DNA of 64,000 bases from Natronomonas gomsonensis (GTDB lineage: Archaea; Halobacteriota; Halobacteria; Halobacteriales; Haloarculaceae), in contig NZ_CP101323.1 in NCBI RefSeq assembly GCF_024300825.1, positions 2,418,001-2,482,000 of the forward strand, read 5' to 3'. Within the stretch, counting starts at the first letter, position 1; every line of letters starts with the position of its first letter. Shown in pieces: positions 1-8,664 of the stretch. Position numbers and translations under genes: made by a program. A model generated the notes under the pieces. That model had not been told where the DNA came from and searched no databases. It saw only the letters and a program-made list of their open reading frames with translations.

Positions 1-30
1 GGCGTCGAGATGTGTGAGGACGGAAAGACC

Positions 31-38
31 GTTTAGGG
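31..38 (+). promoter_or_regulatory. TATA box of the M29 aminopeptidase gene
   Basis: GTTTAGGG lies 20 to 27 bases before the ATG at 58. That is the spacing expected for a haloarchaeal leaderless transcript starting at or next to the start codon. It supports the ATG at 58 as the start. Confidence 0.5.
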
Positions 39-57
39 CTCCGGTCGAGGTGAGCGT

Positions 58-1155
58 ATGGACGAACGCGTACGCGAACACGCCGAGGTGCTCGTCGAGT
101 GGAGCGCACGAATCGAGGCGGGCGACGATGTCCTCGTCGATGTCGCCGAGGACGCCCACGAGTTGGGCGTCGCCGTCGCCGAGAAACTCGGCGAGGTCGG
201 TGCCAACGTCGTGACGACCTACGGCTCCGACGAACTGTCACGGGCGTATCTGAAGGCCCACGACGGCGATTTCGAGGTCGGCGAACACGAACTCGCTCTC
301 GTCGAGAACGCCGACAGCTACCTCCGGTTGGGTGGCGGCCGCAACACGACTGCGACCGCCGACGTCGACAGCGAGACGCGGCAGGCGTACACCCGCGCCC
401 GAAGCGACGTTCGGGAGGCGCGGATGGACACCGACTGGGTGTCGACGGTCCACCCCACCCGGAGTCTCGCCCAGCAGGCCGGCATGGCCTACGAGGAGTA
501 CCAGGAGTTCGTCTACGACGCCGTACTGCGCGACTGGGAGTCGCTGGCCGAGCGGATGGCGAAGGTCAAGGAGGTCCTCGACGACGGCAGCGAGGTCCGA
601 CTGGTCATCGAACGCGAGGACAGACCGTCGACCGATATCACGATGTCCATCGAGGGCCGGACCGCGGTGAACTCCGCGGCGTCGGTGGCCTACGACTCCC
701 ATAACCTCCCCTCCGGAGAGGTGTTCACCGCCCCCTACGACACCGAAGGCGAGGTGTTCTTCGACGTGCCGATGACCATCAACGCCCGTCGGGTTCGGAA
801 CGTCCACCTCGTCTTCGATGACGGCGAGGTGGTCGACTTTTCGGCCGAACAGGGCGCGGACGCCCTCCAGTCGGTGTTGGACACCGACCCCGGCGCTCGA
901 CGCCTCGGCGAACTCGGCATCGGGATGAACCGCGGCATCGACCGCTTCACCGACAACATCCTCTTCGACGAGAAGATGGGCGACACCGTCCACATGGCGG
1001 TCGGCCGCGCCTACGACTCGAATCTCCCCGACGGCGAGACGGGCAACGAGTCGGCCGTCCACGTCGACATGATTACTGACGTTTCCTCGGCCTCGCGGCT
1101 GGAGGTCGACGGCGAGGTAATCCAAGAGGACGGCCAGTTCTGGTTCGAGGCGTAG
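58..1155 (+). CDS. Aminopeptidase, peptidase family M29
   Basis: A 365-residue cytosolic metallo-aminopeptidase that removes N-terminal residues from peptides. The C-terminal third carries the family's metal-site pattern: the ELGIGMN block, FDEKMGDTVHMAVG with its histidine near residue 320, and the HVD motif (VHVDMI) near residue 345. Glutamate ligands are expected in between. The length is close to the roughly 365-410 residues usual for M29 enzymes such as AmpS and AmpT. A TATA-like box sits about 25 bases upstream of the ATG, so the transcript is probably leaderless. There is no signal peptide. The gene stands alone and converges on the small minus-strand gene that follows. The family is clear; the substrate preference cannot be read from sequence. 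Confidence 0.9.
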   Translation: MDERVREHAEVLVEWSARIEAGDDVLVDVAEDAHELGVAVAEKLGEVGANVVTTYGSDELSRAYLKAHDGDFEVGEHELALVENADSYLRLGGGRNTTATADVDSETRQAYTRARSDVREARMDTDWVSTVHPTRSLAQQAGMAYEEYQEFVYDAVLRDWESLAERMAKVKEVLDDGSEVRLVIEREDRPSTDITMSIEGRTAVNSAASVAYDSHNLPSGEVFTAPYDTEGEVFFDVPMTINARRVRNVHLVFDDGEVVDFSAEQGADALQSVLDTDPGARRLGELGIGMNRGIDRFTDNILFDEKMGDTVHMAVGRAYDSNLPDGETGNESAVHVDMITDVSSASRLEVDGEVIQEDGQFWFEA

Positions 1156-1162
1156 TGGGCCG

Positions 1163-1537
1163 TCAGTCCCCGTCGTCCCTCGGGTCGGAGGGTATCACCC
1201 GTGCGACGGCGTCGTCGAACGTTTCGGCGTACGTCGCCGTCAGTTGACTCATCGACAGCACCGTCGTGAGAAAGCGGTCTTCGGCGCGGTCGGACAGTTC
1301 TTGCATCGAGTCGAAGCGCCCGTCGACGACTCCGTGGGCACACTTCGCGTCCACGCCGGTCGTGCGTTCGAGGGCGTGTAACTGCATGTGCGTCATCGCG
1401 CGGGCGGCACTCGTCGTCTCTCGCTGGAGGGTCGAACCAGTCGAAATCAGCTCGAAAGCCGTTCGGCTGAGTTTCCGTTGGGCTTCGGCGGCGTCGGGCA
1501 GCGGGGAGAGGCGTCCGCCGGGTAGTATGTGTTGCAT
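1163..1537 (-). CDS. Conserved-looking hypothetical protein, 124 aa
   Basis: I do not recognise this protein. It is mostly helical, with no membrane segment, no signal peptide and a single cysteine. The acidic C-terminus ends in DPRDDGD. The coding frame is supported by a TATA-like element (GTTATAAAC, plus-strand positions 1577-1585) about 40 bases upstream of the ATG and by a purine-rich CGGAG before the start. It ends 7 bases past the aminopeptidase stop, so the two genes converge. Function unknown. Confidence 0.65.
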   Translation of the reverse strand: MQHILPGGRLSPLPDAAEAQRKLSRTAFELISTGSTLQRETTSAARAMTHMQLHALERTTGVDAKCAHGVVDGRFDSMQELSDRAEDRFLTTVLSMSQLTATYAETFDDAVARVIPSDPRDDGD

Positions 1538-1576
1538 GGTAGCACTCCGCGACTGTCAGCCGAGTTGCACTCCGTG

Positions 1577-1585
1577 GTTATAAAC
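1577..1585 (-). promoter_or_regulatory. TATA box of the 124-aa hypothetical gene
   Basis: On the minus strand this reads GTTTATAAC. It is 40-48 bases before the ATG at 1537, implying a leader of about 15 bases. Confidence 0.4.
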
Positions 1586-1734
1586 GTTAACCAGTGTTCA
1601 CAGTTCAATACTCGGGTCGCCGCTGACTATCGTCCGCTACCCGCGGTCACGGATGGTTTGTGTGGTCTCTAATGGCTTCTAATGGTTTTGAAACCCGGGA
1701 AAATCTAAACGCTGTTCCACGCGTGGGTGTTCCG

Positions 1735-2748
1735 CTACGCCCACCAGGCGCTCCGACGCTCCTCGTAGCTCGCGCTCTCCCTGAGCGGTTCGGGGTACTC
1801 GCTGTCGTCGGTGTGTCCGAACCCGGTTCCCAGCCACCGGCCGACGTGCCAGCCGATTACGTCCACGTCGAGGTCGACCAACACGACTGTCAGCGAGTCG
1901 TAGTACTCCAGGGCGCCGTCGCCGTCCTCGTCGCCACCCGAGAGGGTGCCACAGGACCCCGGCCCGCTCCGACACGCCGCCGTCCCGTCGAACTCGACGA
2001 CGATATCCGCGTCTTCGCGGGAATCGGCGGCGTAGAACGTCACGTTCTCGGGGACGGTGCCGCCGGCGCCGTCGGCGTAGTAGCCGAGTGCGGCCCGAAC
2101 CTGTCGTCTGGCTTCCTCACGGTCTGTCTCCGGCAGCGCCTCGTAGTCGGCGTACACGCGGAGTTCGTTCGTCCGCCACGGCAGCGCGCGGTCGGTCGCG
2201 TTCGGCTTCGGGACGGTGTTCAGCGCCGAGTACGCCTGCATAACCTCCCGTGGGGCGTCGCCGTGGCGCAACCCGAGGGTGTGTCCGAACTCGTGTTTCA
2301 GCACCTGGACGGTCGACTCTTCGGAGAGGCCGGTACGGACTCGCACGTCGACCGGCCGGTCGACCTGTCGAGCGTCGGTCAGAACGGGTGCACAGCCGGC
2401 GGTGTGTTCGTCGCTGTGGGCGCCACACTCCGAGACGCGCTCGACGAACCGGACGTGGATATCGGCGTTCTCGGCGGAGTCGACCAGCCGCAACCCCACG
2501 TCGTACCCCGCGTACCGCTGGCTGTTCTCAGTCCAGTAGGCCGCCGCCCGGTGGACCAGCCGTCGGTAGTCGCGGTCGTCGTCGGGGGCGGACTCGTAAC
2601 TGACCGCGATGACCTCCGAACGCCAGTGGTTGTCGGGGTCGCCGTCCCAGTTGTCAGTGTGTTCGAGAACTTCCGGGTTTATCGGTCCGACACACCCCGA
2701 CAGCGCGAGCAACAGCGCGACAGCGACGGCACACCACCGGCGATTCAT
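1735..2748 (-). CDS. Secreted lipoprotein with a metzincin-type zinc protease motif
   Basis: A 337-residue predicted surface lipoprotein. The ATG at 2748 is chosen because it places a Sec-type signal directly at the N-terminus: NRRW, a hydrophobic stretch, and the lipobox LALSGC with the modified cysteine at residue 19. A longer upstream frame would bury the signal. Near the middle is HEFGHTLGLRHGD, which fits the HExxHxxGxxH zinc site of metzincin proteases (two His, the catalytic Glu and a third His). The acidic, extracellular domain would act at the cell surface. Natural substrate unknown. It lies downstream of the RNase P RNA on the same strand. The catalytic motif is plain; the exact family name is not. 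Confidence 0.8.
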   Translation of the reverse strand: MNRRWCAVAVALLLALSGCVGPINPEVLEHTDNWDGDPDNHWRSEVIAVSYESAPDDDRDYRRLVHRAAAYWTENSQRYAGYDVGLRLVDSAENADIHVRFVERVSECGAHSDEHTAGCAPVLTDARQVDRPVDVRVRTGLSEESTVQVLKHEFGHTLGLRHGDAPREVMQAYSALNTVPKPNATDRALPWRTNELRVYADYEALPETDREEARRQVRAALGYYADGAGGTVPENVTFYAADSREDADIVVEFDGTAACRSGPGSCGTLSGGDEDGDGALEYYDSLTVVLVDLDVDVIGWHVGRWLGTGFGHTDDSEYPEPLRESASYEERRSAWWA

Positions 2749-2834
2749 CGATTCGACGCACGCGTGTGAACTAAAAGACAGTTTCGACCGATTCGGCGGG
2801 GCGAAGCGACGCCCGTCGGCGGGGCTACGCACGT

Positions 2835-3250
2835 AGTGGCTGAGGGTAGTAAGCCCCCTTCTGTTTTCACCCGGTATTCGGCTGAGCACCCGTCGCGTCT
2901 CCGGGCTACCAAGTGCGACGGGCTTGCACCGGTGAGGATTCGCCGTTCCATCCGTCCTTCCGCGTCTACTTGCGGTCTAACGACCACGCGCGCGCTCGGC
3001 GGGTTAACTCCCTTCCCTTGCGGGTCGGTTCGCGCGCTTGCGGCCGGGCCGCAAGCGCCACGGGCCGCCAGTGGCGGCCCGCACGCCTCATCGCTCGGCG
3101 GAAGCGGTCTCGTTTCTGTTCCAGTGCCAGCGGTCTCCCGCTCCGGGCTTGCGCCCGGTCACCTGCCCGGAGGGTGGGGGGACTTTCCTCATGAGTGTCG
3201 TCGGCGCGTCGCGCCGACGCAACCCACGGGGACCGGGCTTCCTCTGCCGT
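2835..3250 (-). ncRNA. rnpB: RNase P RNA (archaeal type A)
   Basis: Read on the minus strand, the segment near 3180-3195 is GAGGAAAGTCCCCCC, the universal CR-I/P4 core of RNase P RNA. The segment near 2845-2875 is ACAGAAGGGGGCTTAC, the matching CR-V core that closes helix P4. Just upstream of CR-I is a perfect hairpin GTCGGCGCG/CGCGCCGAC (about 3199-3219) in the position of P3. The RNA processes the 5' ends of tRNA precursors together with archaeal Rpp proteins. The 5' end is set by a TATA-like element at 3271-3280, and the 3' end is approximate because I could not resolve helix P1. Apparent ORFs across this stretch are not genes. Confidence 0.9.
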
Positions 3251-3270
3251 TCGTCGGTAGGCGAGTCGCC

Positions 3271-3280
3271 CGTTTAAGGG
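3271..3280 (-). promoter_or_regulatory. TATA box of the RNase P RNA gene
   Basis: The minus strand reads CCCTTAAACG. It lies 21-30 bases upstream of the estimated RNA 5' end near 3250 and 23 bases downstream of the preceding stop codon. Confidence 0.5.
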
Positions 3281-3302
3281 ATTCGGTGGTCCGAGCGGCG
3301 AC

Positions 3303-4442
3303 TCACTCGGCAGCCCGGAAACCGACGCGTCGAGCGTCGGCCGCCGCGCGGTCGATGGCCGCATCGAGGTCGAACTCGGCGACGACCTCGCCGTCGCGGA
3401 CGAGCGGTTCCAGAAGCGATTCGCCGTCGGTCGGCCCCGGTTCGTCGGCCAACGCGACGTGGTGGCCGCCGTCGGGCGTCCGGTACACCGACTTCGTCCC
3501 CGAGAGTTTGCCCTTCTTGGCGGCCGGTTCGCCACCGATTTCGACGATGTCGAGGGCGAAATCCACCGGGTCGGCGTTGGAGATGTAACTGCCGACGCCG
3601 AAGCCGTCGGCCACGTCGCGCAGTTCCCGAATCGTCTCCGGCGTGATGCCGCCGCTGACGAATATCTCGACGTCCTCGTGGCCCTCGGCGTCGAGTTCCC
3701 AGCGGGTCTCGCGAATGATGTGCCGGAAGTCGCCGCGCCGAGAGCCGGTCGTATCGAGGCGAACGCTGTCGAAGCCCATCTCGGCGGCCCGAATCGCCTC
3801 GTCGGCCTCGTCGTCGTAGGTGTCACACAGCGCGATGCGGGGAGTCTTCTCGTCGACCGCCTCGTCGAAGGCCCGCCAGGCGTCCTCTTGATTACCGGGG
3901 CCGAAGCAAATCATCAGCGCGTGCGGCATCGTTCCCGACGCCGTCCGGTCGAGTTGGTCGCCGGCGGCGACGTGAGAGAACCCGTCCAGGCCGGCCAACA
4001 GCGCGTTCCGCTCGACGACGGTGGCGATGGAAGGGTGGACGTGGCGGGCGCCGAAGCTCAGAATCGAACTGTCGGGGGCGGCCCGCCGTGCCTCCAGCGC
4101 CGCCGTCGCGATGCCGGATGCGTGAGAGAGAAAGCCCAGAAGCGACGTTTCGAGCCGACAGAACTCCAGATACGGCCCTTCGATGCGCATCACGGGACCG
4201 CCGTCGAACAGCGTCCCCTCCGGCAAGGCGTCTACGTCCACGTCGTAGCCCGCCAGTAGGTTCGCGGCGTCTTTCACGCCCGCGAACACCTCGAACTCGC
4301 CGGTGGCGAACTGATCTGCGGTCACTTCCGCGACGACCTCGGGGTTCCGGCCGGCGTGTTCCAGCGCCTCCTCGGTCCGCAGGAAGTAGGCGTCCGTCGC
4401 CCGCCCCTCGACGATGGCGGACTCCGGAACGATGTCGAACAT
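3303..4442 (-). CDS. pncB: Nicotinate phosphoribosyltransferase
   Basis: A 379-residue enzyme that joins nicotinate to PRPP to give nicotinate mononucleotide, the entry step of NAD salvage. The ATG at 4442 begins MFDIVPESAIVEG, a typical N-terminus of the short archaeal/bacterial enzymes of about 390 residues; the upstream frame is arginine-rich shadow. Motifs include FGARHVHPSIA in the central substrate region and VRLDTTGSRRGDF followed by VSGGI, the phosphate-binding end of the quinolinate/nicotinate PRTase barrel. It is cytosolic. A nicotinamidase-like gene follows about 1.6 kb away on the other strand, which would supply nicotinate from nicotinamide. Function is secure at family level. 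Confidence 0.93.
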   Translation of the reverse strand: MFDIVPESAIVEGRATDAYFLRTEEALEHAGRNPEVVAEVTADQFATGEFEVFAGVKDAANLLAGYDVDVDALPEGTLFDGGPVMRIEGPYLEFCRLETSLLGFLSHASGIATAALEARRAAPDSSILSFGARHVHPSIATVVERNALLAGLDGFSHVAAGDQLDRTASGTMPHALMICFGPGNQEDAWRAFDEAVDEKTPRIALCDTYDDEADEAIRAAEMGFDSVRLDTTGSRRGDFRHIIRETRWELDAEGHEDVEIFVSGGITPETIRELRDVADGFGVGSYISNADPVDFALDIVEIGGEPAAKKGKLSGTKSVYRTPDGGHHVALADEPGPTDGESLLEPLVRDGEVVAEFDLDAAIDRAAADARRVGFRAAE

Positions 4443-4513
4443 ATCGGTGTCTCGTGGGGCACGTCGAAAAAGGTAGTCGTTGTCCGCCGGTTGTCGCTCG
4501 GTTCGCCGCCGAA

Positions 4514-5959
4514 TCAGCCCTCCGCTGGCGCGTACACGTCGCCGAGGTCCTCGTCGGTCGGTGCGTGGACGACCGTCACCGACCGGCCGTCCCGTTCGAC
4601 CCACACCGCGCCGTCGAAGGGGCTGTCGGCGACGGTAAAGCGCCACACGGTCGCCCCCTCACGGGTCTCGACAGTCTCGGCGCCCCAGTACTCAAGCAGG
4701 TCGGCGTGGCCGCCGTAGAACTCGGTGGCGTTGGCCCGGTCGTCGAACGTGACGTTCCAGACGTAGGCGGTCTCGTTGCCGGCGGCGTAGGCGTGGAGTC
4801 GGTCGGCGTACCACCCCTCGGCGTAGGAGACGTCGTAGGTGAACGGCCGGGTCGAATCGAGTCGCCCGGTCGTCTCGTTGCGGTTGTAGAAGGCGTCGCT
4901 GTCGATGAGCGCGTTCTCGCGGTCGTAGCCGTCGGCGAGCGTGTAGGCGAACATCGAGACAAGGCCGGCCTGTCCGACCGTCGCGTGGTCGGGGCCACTC
5001 GCCGGGGTGACGCGATTCCACTCCGTGTCGTTGTGGTCGGCGACGGTCGCCGTGCCGTAGGCGTCGGCGCCGTAGGTCTGGGCGTACACCACCTCCGCGC
5101 TGGTGTCGGGCACGTCGTCGTACATCGGGTCGATGGCGTCCCAACCGCCGCGCTCGCGGTGGTAGTTGACGAACGACGGTCCCTCGGAGTACGGGAAAAA
5201 GCCCGCGTAGTAGACGCCGAAGTGGAAGTTCTCTCCGGGGGCGCCGGCGGAGGTGCCCGTGTCGACGCTGACACACTCCCACTCGCCGCTCTCGCAGTTG
5301 CGGCGGTAGGCGTTCTCGACGACCGTCGCGTCGCCCTCGACGAGGCCGTTGCGGGCGTTGACGGTGTCCATCGTTCCGGTGGGCAGCGACGAGAGGTTGA
5401 ACCGCTGGTCCTGTAAGGCGTGGACGAGTTCGTGAGCCAATGTGAGCTCGCCCTCCAGCGTCGCGGGGTCGGACTCGCTGACGATGACGAGTCGTTCGGC
5501 CCCCGGTTGATAGAAGCCGAGGACGTTGTCGCCGCGGTTCCCTCGCCGTACGTCGACGATGTCGCGGTCCGACCCGACGAGCAACAGCGCCTCGTACTGG
5601 GTGTTCTGTAAGACGCGGGTGTCCTCGCCCGGTTCCGGCGTGGTGACGTTGCCGAACTCCTCGCGGTACTCCCGTCTGGAGATGATGTCGACGTCGACGC
5701 GCTCCTCGAAGCGCTGATTCCGGAGCAGTTGGACGCGTGCCATCGCCCGCGAGACGACTGCCTCCTGTTGACCCTCCGTGAGTCCGTCGGCAGCGTCGAA
5801 CTCGAAGGTGGCGTTGTGCCAGTAGCCGTCGTAGTAGCCTAACCGTTCGTCGTCGGGCGGTGGGGCGGGTTCGGGCGCGGGCGATTGATAGCCGGCCGAA
5901 CAGCCCGCTAACACGAGCAGCACCGCCAGAGCAATCGCCGCCGTCGGTCGCCGCTTCAT
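4514..5959 (-). CDS. Haloarchaeal surface lipoprotein with HExxH motif (Hvo_1808-like)
   Basis: A 481-residue predicted lipoprotein. The ATG at 5959 gives a compact signal peptide, KRRPTAAIALAVLLVLAGC, with the lipobox cysteine at residue 20, followed by a Pro-rich linker. The central LAHELVHALQDQ contains an HExxH-type metal motif in a helix. The rest is acidic and Tyr/Asn-rich, with N-glycosylation-type NxT/S sites as on cell-surface proteins. Overall it resembles the haloarchaeal family typified by H. volcanii Hvo_1808, annotated only as a surface protein; this assignment is from memory. Protease activity is an inference from the motif. Convergent and divergent neighbours are unrelated NAD-salvage genes. 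Confidence 0.78.
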   Translation of the reverse strand: MKRRPTAAIALAVLLVLAGCSAGYQSPAPEPAPPPDDERLGYYDGYWHNATFEFDAADGLTEGQQEAVVSRAMARVQLLRNQRFEERVDVDIISRREYREEFGNVTTPEPGEDTRVLQNTQYEALLLVGSDRDIVDVRRGNRGDNVLGFYQPGAERLVIVSESDPATLEGELTLAHELVHALQDQRFNLSSLPTGTMDTVNARNGLVEGDATVVENAYRRNCESGEWECVSVDTGTSAGAPGENFHFGVYYAGFFPYSEGPSFVNYHRERGGWDAIDPMYDDVPDTSAEVVYAQTYGADAYGTATVADHNDTEWNRVTPASGPDHATVGQAGLVSMFAYTLADGYDRENALIDSDAFYNRNETTGRLDSTRPFTYDVSYAEGWYADRLHAYAAGNETAYVWNVTFDDRANATEFYGGHADLLEYWGAETVETREGATVWRFTVADSPFDGAVWVERDGRSVTVVHAPTDEDLGDVYAPAEG

Positions 5960-6067
5960 TACCGACACCGACGGCCTCCACGAGCAAAAGTTCACGGCAG
6001 TCGGTCACCTCGGTTCCCCGTCCGTGGCGGGACAACGGTTTTGCGCTCGCCGTCCGAATCGGCGCCC

Positions 6068-6646
6068 ATGAGCCTCGAACTGGACCCGGACAGCACCGCC
6101 GTCGTCGTCGTCGACATGCAGAACGGCTTCTGTCACCCGGATGGGTCGCTGTACGCGCCCGGCAGCGAAGAGGCCCTCCAGCCGTGTGCCGACCTCGTGG
6201 ACGACGCCCGCACCGCGGGCGCGTCGGTCGTCTTCACCCGCGACGTACACCCGCCCGAGCAGTTCGAGGACAATCACTACTACGACGAGTTCGACCGCTG
6301 GGGCGAACACGTCCTCGAAGGCTCTTGGGAGGCCGAGTTGGTCGATGGACTCGACCCACGCGACGACGAGTTAGTCGTCGTGAAACACACCTACGACGCC
6401 TTCCATCAGACCGAACTGGAGGGGTGGCTGGAGAGCCACGCCATCGACGACCTCATCATCTGTGGGACGCTGGCGAACGTCTGTGTGCTCCACACCGCTG
6501 GTAGCGCCGGCCTCCGGGACTACCGGCCGATTCTCCTCGAAGACGCCGTCGGCTACATCGAGGAAGACCACCGCGAGTACGCCCTCGAACACGCCGACTG
6601 GCTGTTCGGTGAGGTCCAAGAACGGACGGACATCGAGTTCGTCTAA
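6068..6646 (+). CDS. pncA: Cysteine hydrolase of the isochorismatase family, probable nicotinamidase
   Basis: A 192-residue enzyme likely to hydrolyse nicotinamide to nicotinate. The catalytic triad of the family is visible: Asp in VVVDMQNGF, Lys in VVKHTYDAF, and Cys in TLANVCVLHTA. RDVHPPEQF matches the DxHP metal-site region of nicotinamidases. The ATG at 6068 is chosen over an upstream codon because it starts MSLELDPDSTAVVVVD, the normal family N-terminus. The nearby nicotinate phosphoribosyltransferase supports an NAD-salvage role. The alternative is another isochorismatase-like amidohydrolase. Its stop codon shares bases with the convergent thioesterase stop (CTAA at 6643-6646). Confidence 0.82.
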   Translation: MSLELDPDSTAVVVVDMQNGFCHPDGSLYAPGSEEALQPCADLVDDARTAGASVVFTRDVHPPEQFEDNHYYDEFDRWGEHVLEGSWEAELVDGLDPRDDELVVVKHTYDAFHQTELEGWLESHAIDDLIICGTLANVCVLHTAGSAGLRDYRPILLEDAVGYIEEDHREYALEHADWLFGEVQERTDIEFV

Positions 6647-7101
6647 CTCCGGAACAGCCGGTAGGCGCCCTGTCCGACCGCGATGAGTTCCTCCGAGCCG
6701 TCGGGCGTCTCGCTTACGACTTCGATGTAGGAGACGCCGACGGACCCTCCGGCGCGGATGACCTCCGCCGTCGCCGTCAAATCGCCCGCCGCCGGTCGGA
6801 GGTAGTTGACGTTGAGATTGATGGTGGCGATGTCGTCGTCCAGCGGGTCGGTGAGATACGGCCGCAGCGCGATGCCGCCGACCACGTCGATGAGCGTCGA
6901 AGCGACGCCGCCCTGCACCGTCGGCGGGTCGGTCGGATTGGTGAGTTTGTCGTCGAAGGGGATGGTACCCACCATCCGGCCCGTTTCGAACTCGTTGACG
7001 GTGAACCCGAGCCACGAGAGGAACTCGTGTTCGTTTTCGAGGTACTGCTGGAGCATCGCGACGGCCTCCTCGGGCACGTCGTGTGGTTCCACGTCTGTCA
7101 T
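6643..7101 (-). CDS. PaaI-family hotdog-fold thioesterase
   Basis: A 152-residue single-domain hotdog protein of the PaaI/YdiI type, which hydrolyses acyl-CoA thioesters. The signature is QGGVASTLIDVVGGIALRP, where the Gly-Gly turn and the acidic residue of the hot-dog helix line the active site, followed by the strand TINLNVNYLRPA. Length is normal for the family. The native thioester is unknown and the genes around it do not identify one. The stop codon overlaps the stop of the convergent nicotinamidase gene, leaving no room between the two genes. Confidence 0.85.
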   Translation of the reverse strand: MTDVEPHDVPEEAVAMLQQYLENEHEFLSWLGFTVNEFETGRMVGTIPFDDKLTNPTDPPTVQGGVASTLIDVVGGIALRPYLTDPLDDDIATINLNVNYLRPAAGDLTATAEVIRAGGSVGVSYIEVVSETPDGSEELIAVGQGAYRLFRS

Positions 7102-7195
7102 GACTCCTCCTGCCGAGCGCTGGGGCTTGTATGCTGGGGTCGCCGTTTCCCGCCCCCTGTGTTCAAGTCGGCGGCGGTTCTACGTCGGGGCCACG

Positions 7196-7477
7196 ATGGA
7201 GGAGTTCGACGCCGAGGCACTGGCGGCCGGCCTGGAGACGTTCGGTGGCGACGAGGCCGAACGCCGCGCAGTCGCACGACACGCCCGCGACCTCGCCGAC
7301 AGCGGCCGCTACGTCGAGGATGCCGACGTCGAACTCACGCCCGAACACGTCGTCGTCCAGTTGGCCGACGCCCCCGAAGGCAGTCCCGCCGAGCGGTGGA
7401 ACTGGTGGGTCGGGGCTCTGGAGTTCGCCTACGGCGGCTACACGGAGTTCCAACTGCGGCGCTGGGAGAGCGAGTGA
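7196..7477 (+). CDS. Hypothetical protein, 93 aa
   Basis: A small acidic protein starting MEEFDAEALAAGLETFGGD; the ATG at 7196 begins the part with normal haloarchaeal composition. It has an alpha-helical, acidic N-terminal half and a C-terminal segment with several aromatic residues (RWNWWVGALEFAYGGYTEF). There is no signal, membrane span or cysteine. I do not recognise the family. It is monocistronic, starting 94 bases from the start of the divergent thioesterase gene and converging on the LUD gene. Confidence 0.65.
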   Translation: MEEFDAEALAAGLETFGGDEAERRAVARHARDLADSGRYVEDADVELTPEHVVVQLADAPEGSPAERWNWWVGALEFAYGGYTEFQLRRWESE

Positions 7478-7505
7478 CGAACTAAAACGGAGCCGGGAAC
7501 GTCGA

Positions 7506-8162
7506 TTAGTACCCCAGCTGCTCGCGGACGAGGACGACCGTGGTCCGGCCCTCTTCGAGCTCCTGCCGGAAGATGAGCTGTTTCGCGACGGCCGATTCGA
7601 CGCCGTAGGCTTCCTTTGCGCGTTCGTTCTCCAGCGGGTAGGCGACGGATTCGAGTCGGTCCAGTGCGTCCTCGAGCGTCGGGACGATTTTGTTCACGCC
7701 GCTGACGATGACGACGTTGCTCGCGGCGAAGGGGTAGGCACCGATGCGGCTTCCCGAGCGGTCAGCGGCGACCAACTCGCCGGTCTGGGCGATGGCGTTG
7801 ATGCCGCCGAGGAAGTAGTCGGCAGTCTGGGCGTCACGCCGAGCGGCCTGTCGTTCGGCGTCGTCGTCGATGCTCCAAATCCGGTCCGGCAGGCTCTCCC
7901 AGTCGTGGTCTCCCTCTGAGAGGTACTCGATGAACCCGATTTCCTCCAGCGTCGTCGAGTGGCCGTTCATCACCGAGACGCCGCTGGGGATGTGTGACTG
8001 GAGCGTTTCGAGTGCCTCCTCGGCGGTGTCGACGACTACGACGTCGAACCCGTTGGCTTCGAGGCTCTCGACGGTCGTCTCGATGGCGCCCTCGTCGGGC
8101 GTGCCGTCGAGTTCGCTTTCGATTGCCGTGTCGTCGATGTAATCGGACTTTTGCTGAGACAT
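7506..8162 (-). CDS. LUD-domain protein (LutC/YkgG-like, DUF162)
   Basis: A 218-residue cytosolic protein. MNGHSTTLEEIGF and the later SNVVIVSGVNKIV segment are typical of the LUD (lactate utilisation) fold, also seen in YkgG and LutC. The ATG at 8162 is preferred to one seven codons upstream because it starts MSQQKSDYIDD without the extra residues. In bacteria LutC works with LutA and LutB in lactate oxidation. No Fe-S partner genes are adjacent here, so the role is open; many stand-alone LUD proteins are uncharacterised. Confidence 0.8.
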   Translation of the reverse strand: MSQQKSDYIDDTAIESELDGTPDEGAIETTVESLEANGFDVVVVDTAEEALETLQSHIPSGVSVMNGHSTTLEEIGFIEYLSEGDHDWESLPDRIWSIDDDAERQAARRDAQTADYFLGGINAIAQTGELVAADRSGSRIGAYPFAASNVVIVSGVNKIVPTLEDALDRLESVAYPLENERAKEAYGVESAVAKQLIFRQELEEGRTTVVLVREQLGY

Positions 8163-8330
8163 AGTGGAATCGTTCCCGTCCATTCATAGCGGTCGTGGCG
8201 TGTTAAGCGCTCGCGGACGCCGGTGTTAGGTGGTTACAGTGACGATACGCGACGGTGTGACACGGAGTCCGATATCACTCAGGCGCGGCATCCCGATGCT
8301 TTTCCGTGGCGGGAACGTATTATCGAGTAT

Positions 8331-8507
8331 ATGGGCTTCGGTAGTTACGATGAATCCGAACAGAAGGACCAGAACGTCGAGACCGACGATTCGGAAGCCG
8401 TCAACGTCCACGAGAAGGACCACGACGGCGACGTGAACTTCGAGTTCGACGACGAGGAGTCGCTCATCGACCGTCTCGGTGAGATGAAAGACGACGACGA
8501 GGAGTGA
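8331..8507 (+). CDS. Small acidic haloarchaeal protein, DUF5786-like
   Basis: A 58-residue, highly acidic protein beginning MGFGSYDESEQ, which I recall as the hallmark of a haloarchaeal small-protein family (DUF5786). The name is from memory and should be checked. The end is rich in Asp and Glu (MKDDDEE). The ATG at 8331 is preferred because AT-rich TATA-like sequence (about 8318-8330) lies directly before it and the upstream in-frame part looks non-coding. Function unknown. Confidence 0.72.
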   Translation: MGFGSYDESEQKDQNVETDDSEAVNVHEKDHDGDVNFEFDDEESLIDRLGEMKDDDEE

Positions 8508-8664
8508 CTCCGACCGCGGCCGCGTAGCGCCTGCTGTCTCCGAAACAACGCCCTCCGACGATTCGTGTTCTTTTGCCCGATAGCTTTTGCTCCGTTCCTC
8601 ACCTCTGGTGGTTTCGAGACGGGAACCGACGAAGGCAAACCACCCGCCCGACAAGGACGACGCA

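Noticed and set aside
1660-2769. Long plus-strand frame (369 aa) across the lipoprotein protease gene
   Set aside because: It is antisense to a clear signal-peptide protein with an HExxHxxGxxH site, and such long shadow frames are expected in GC-rich haloarchaeal DNA.
2836-3588. Arg/Ser-rich plus-strand frame (250 aa) and minus-strand frames through 2966-3826
   Set aside because: They overlap the RNase P RNA and the nicotinate phosphoribosyltransferase gene.
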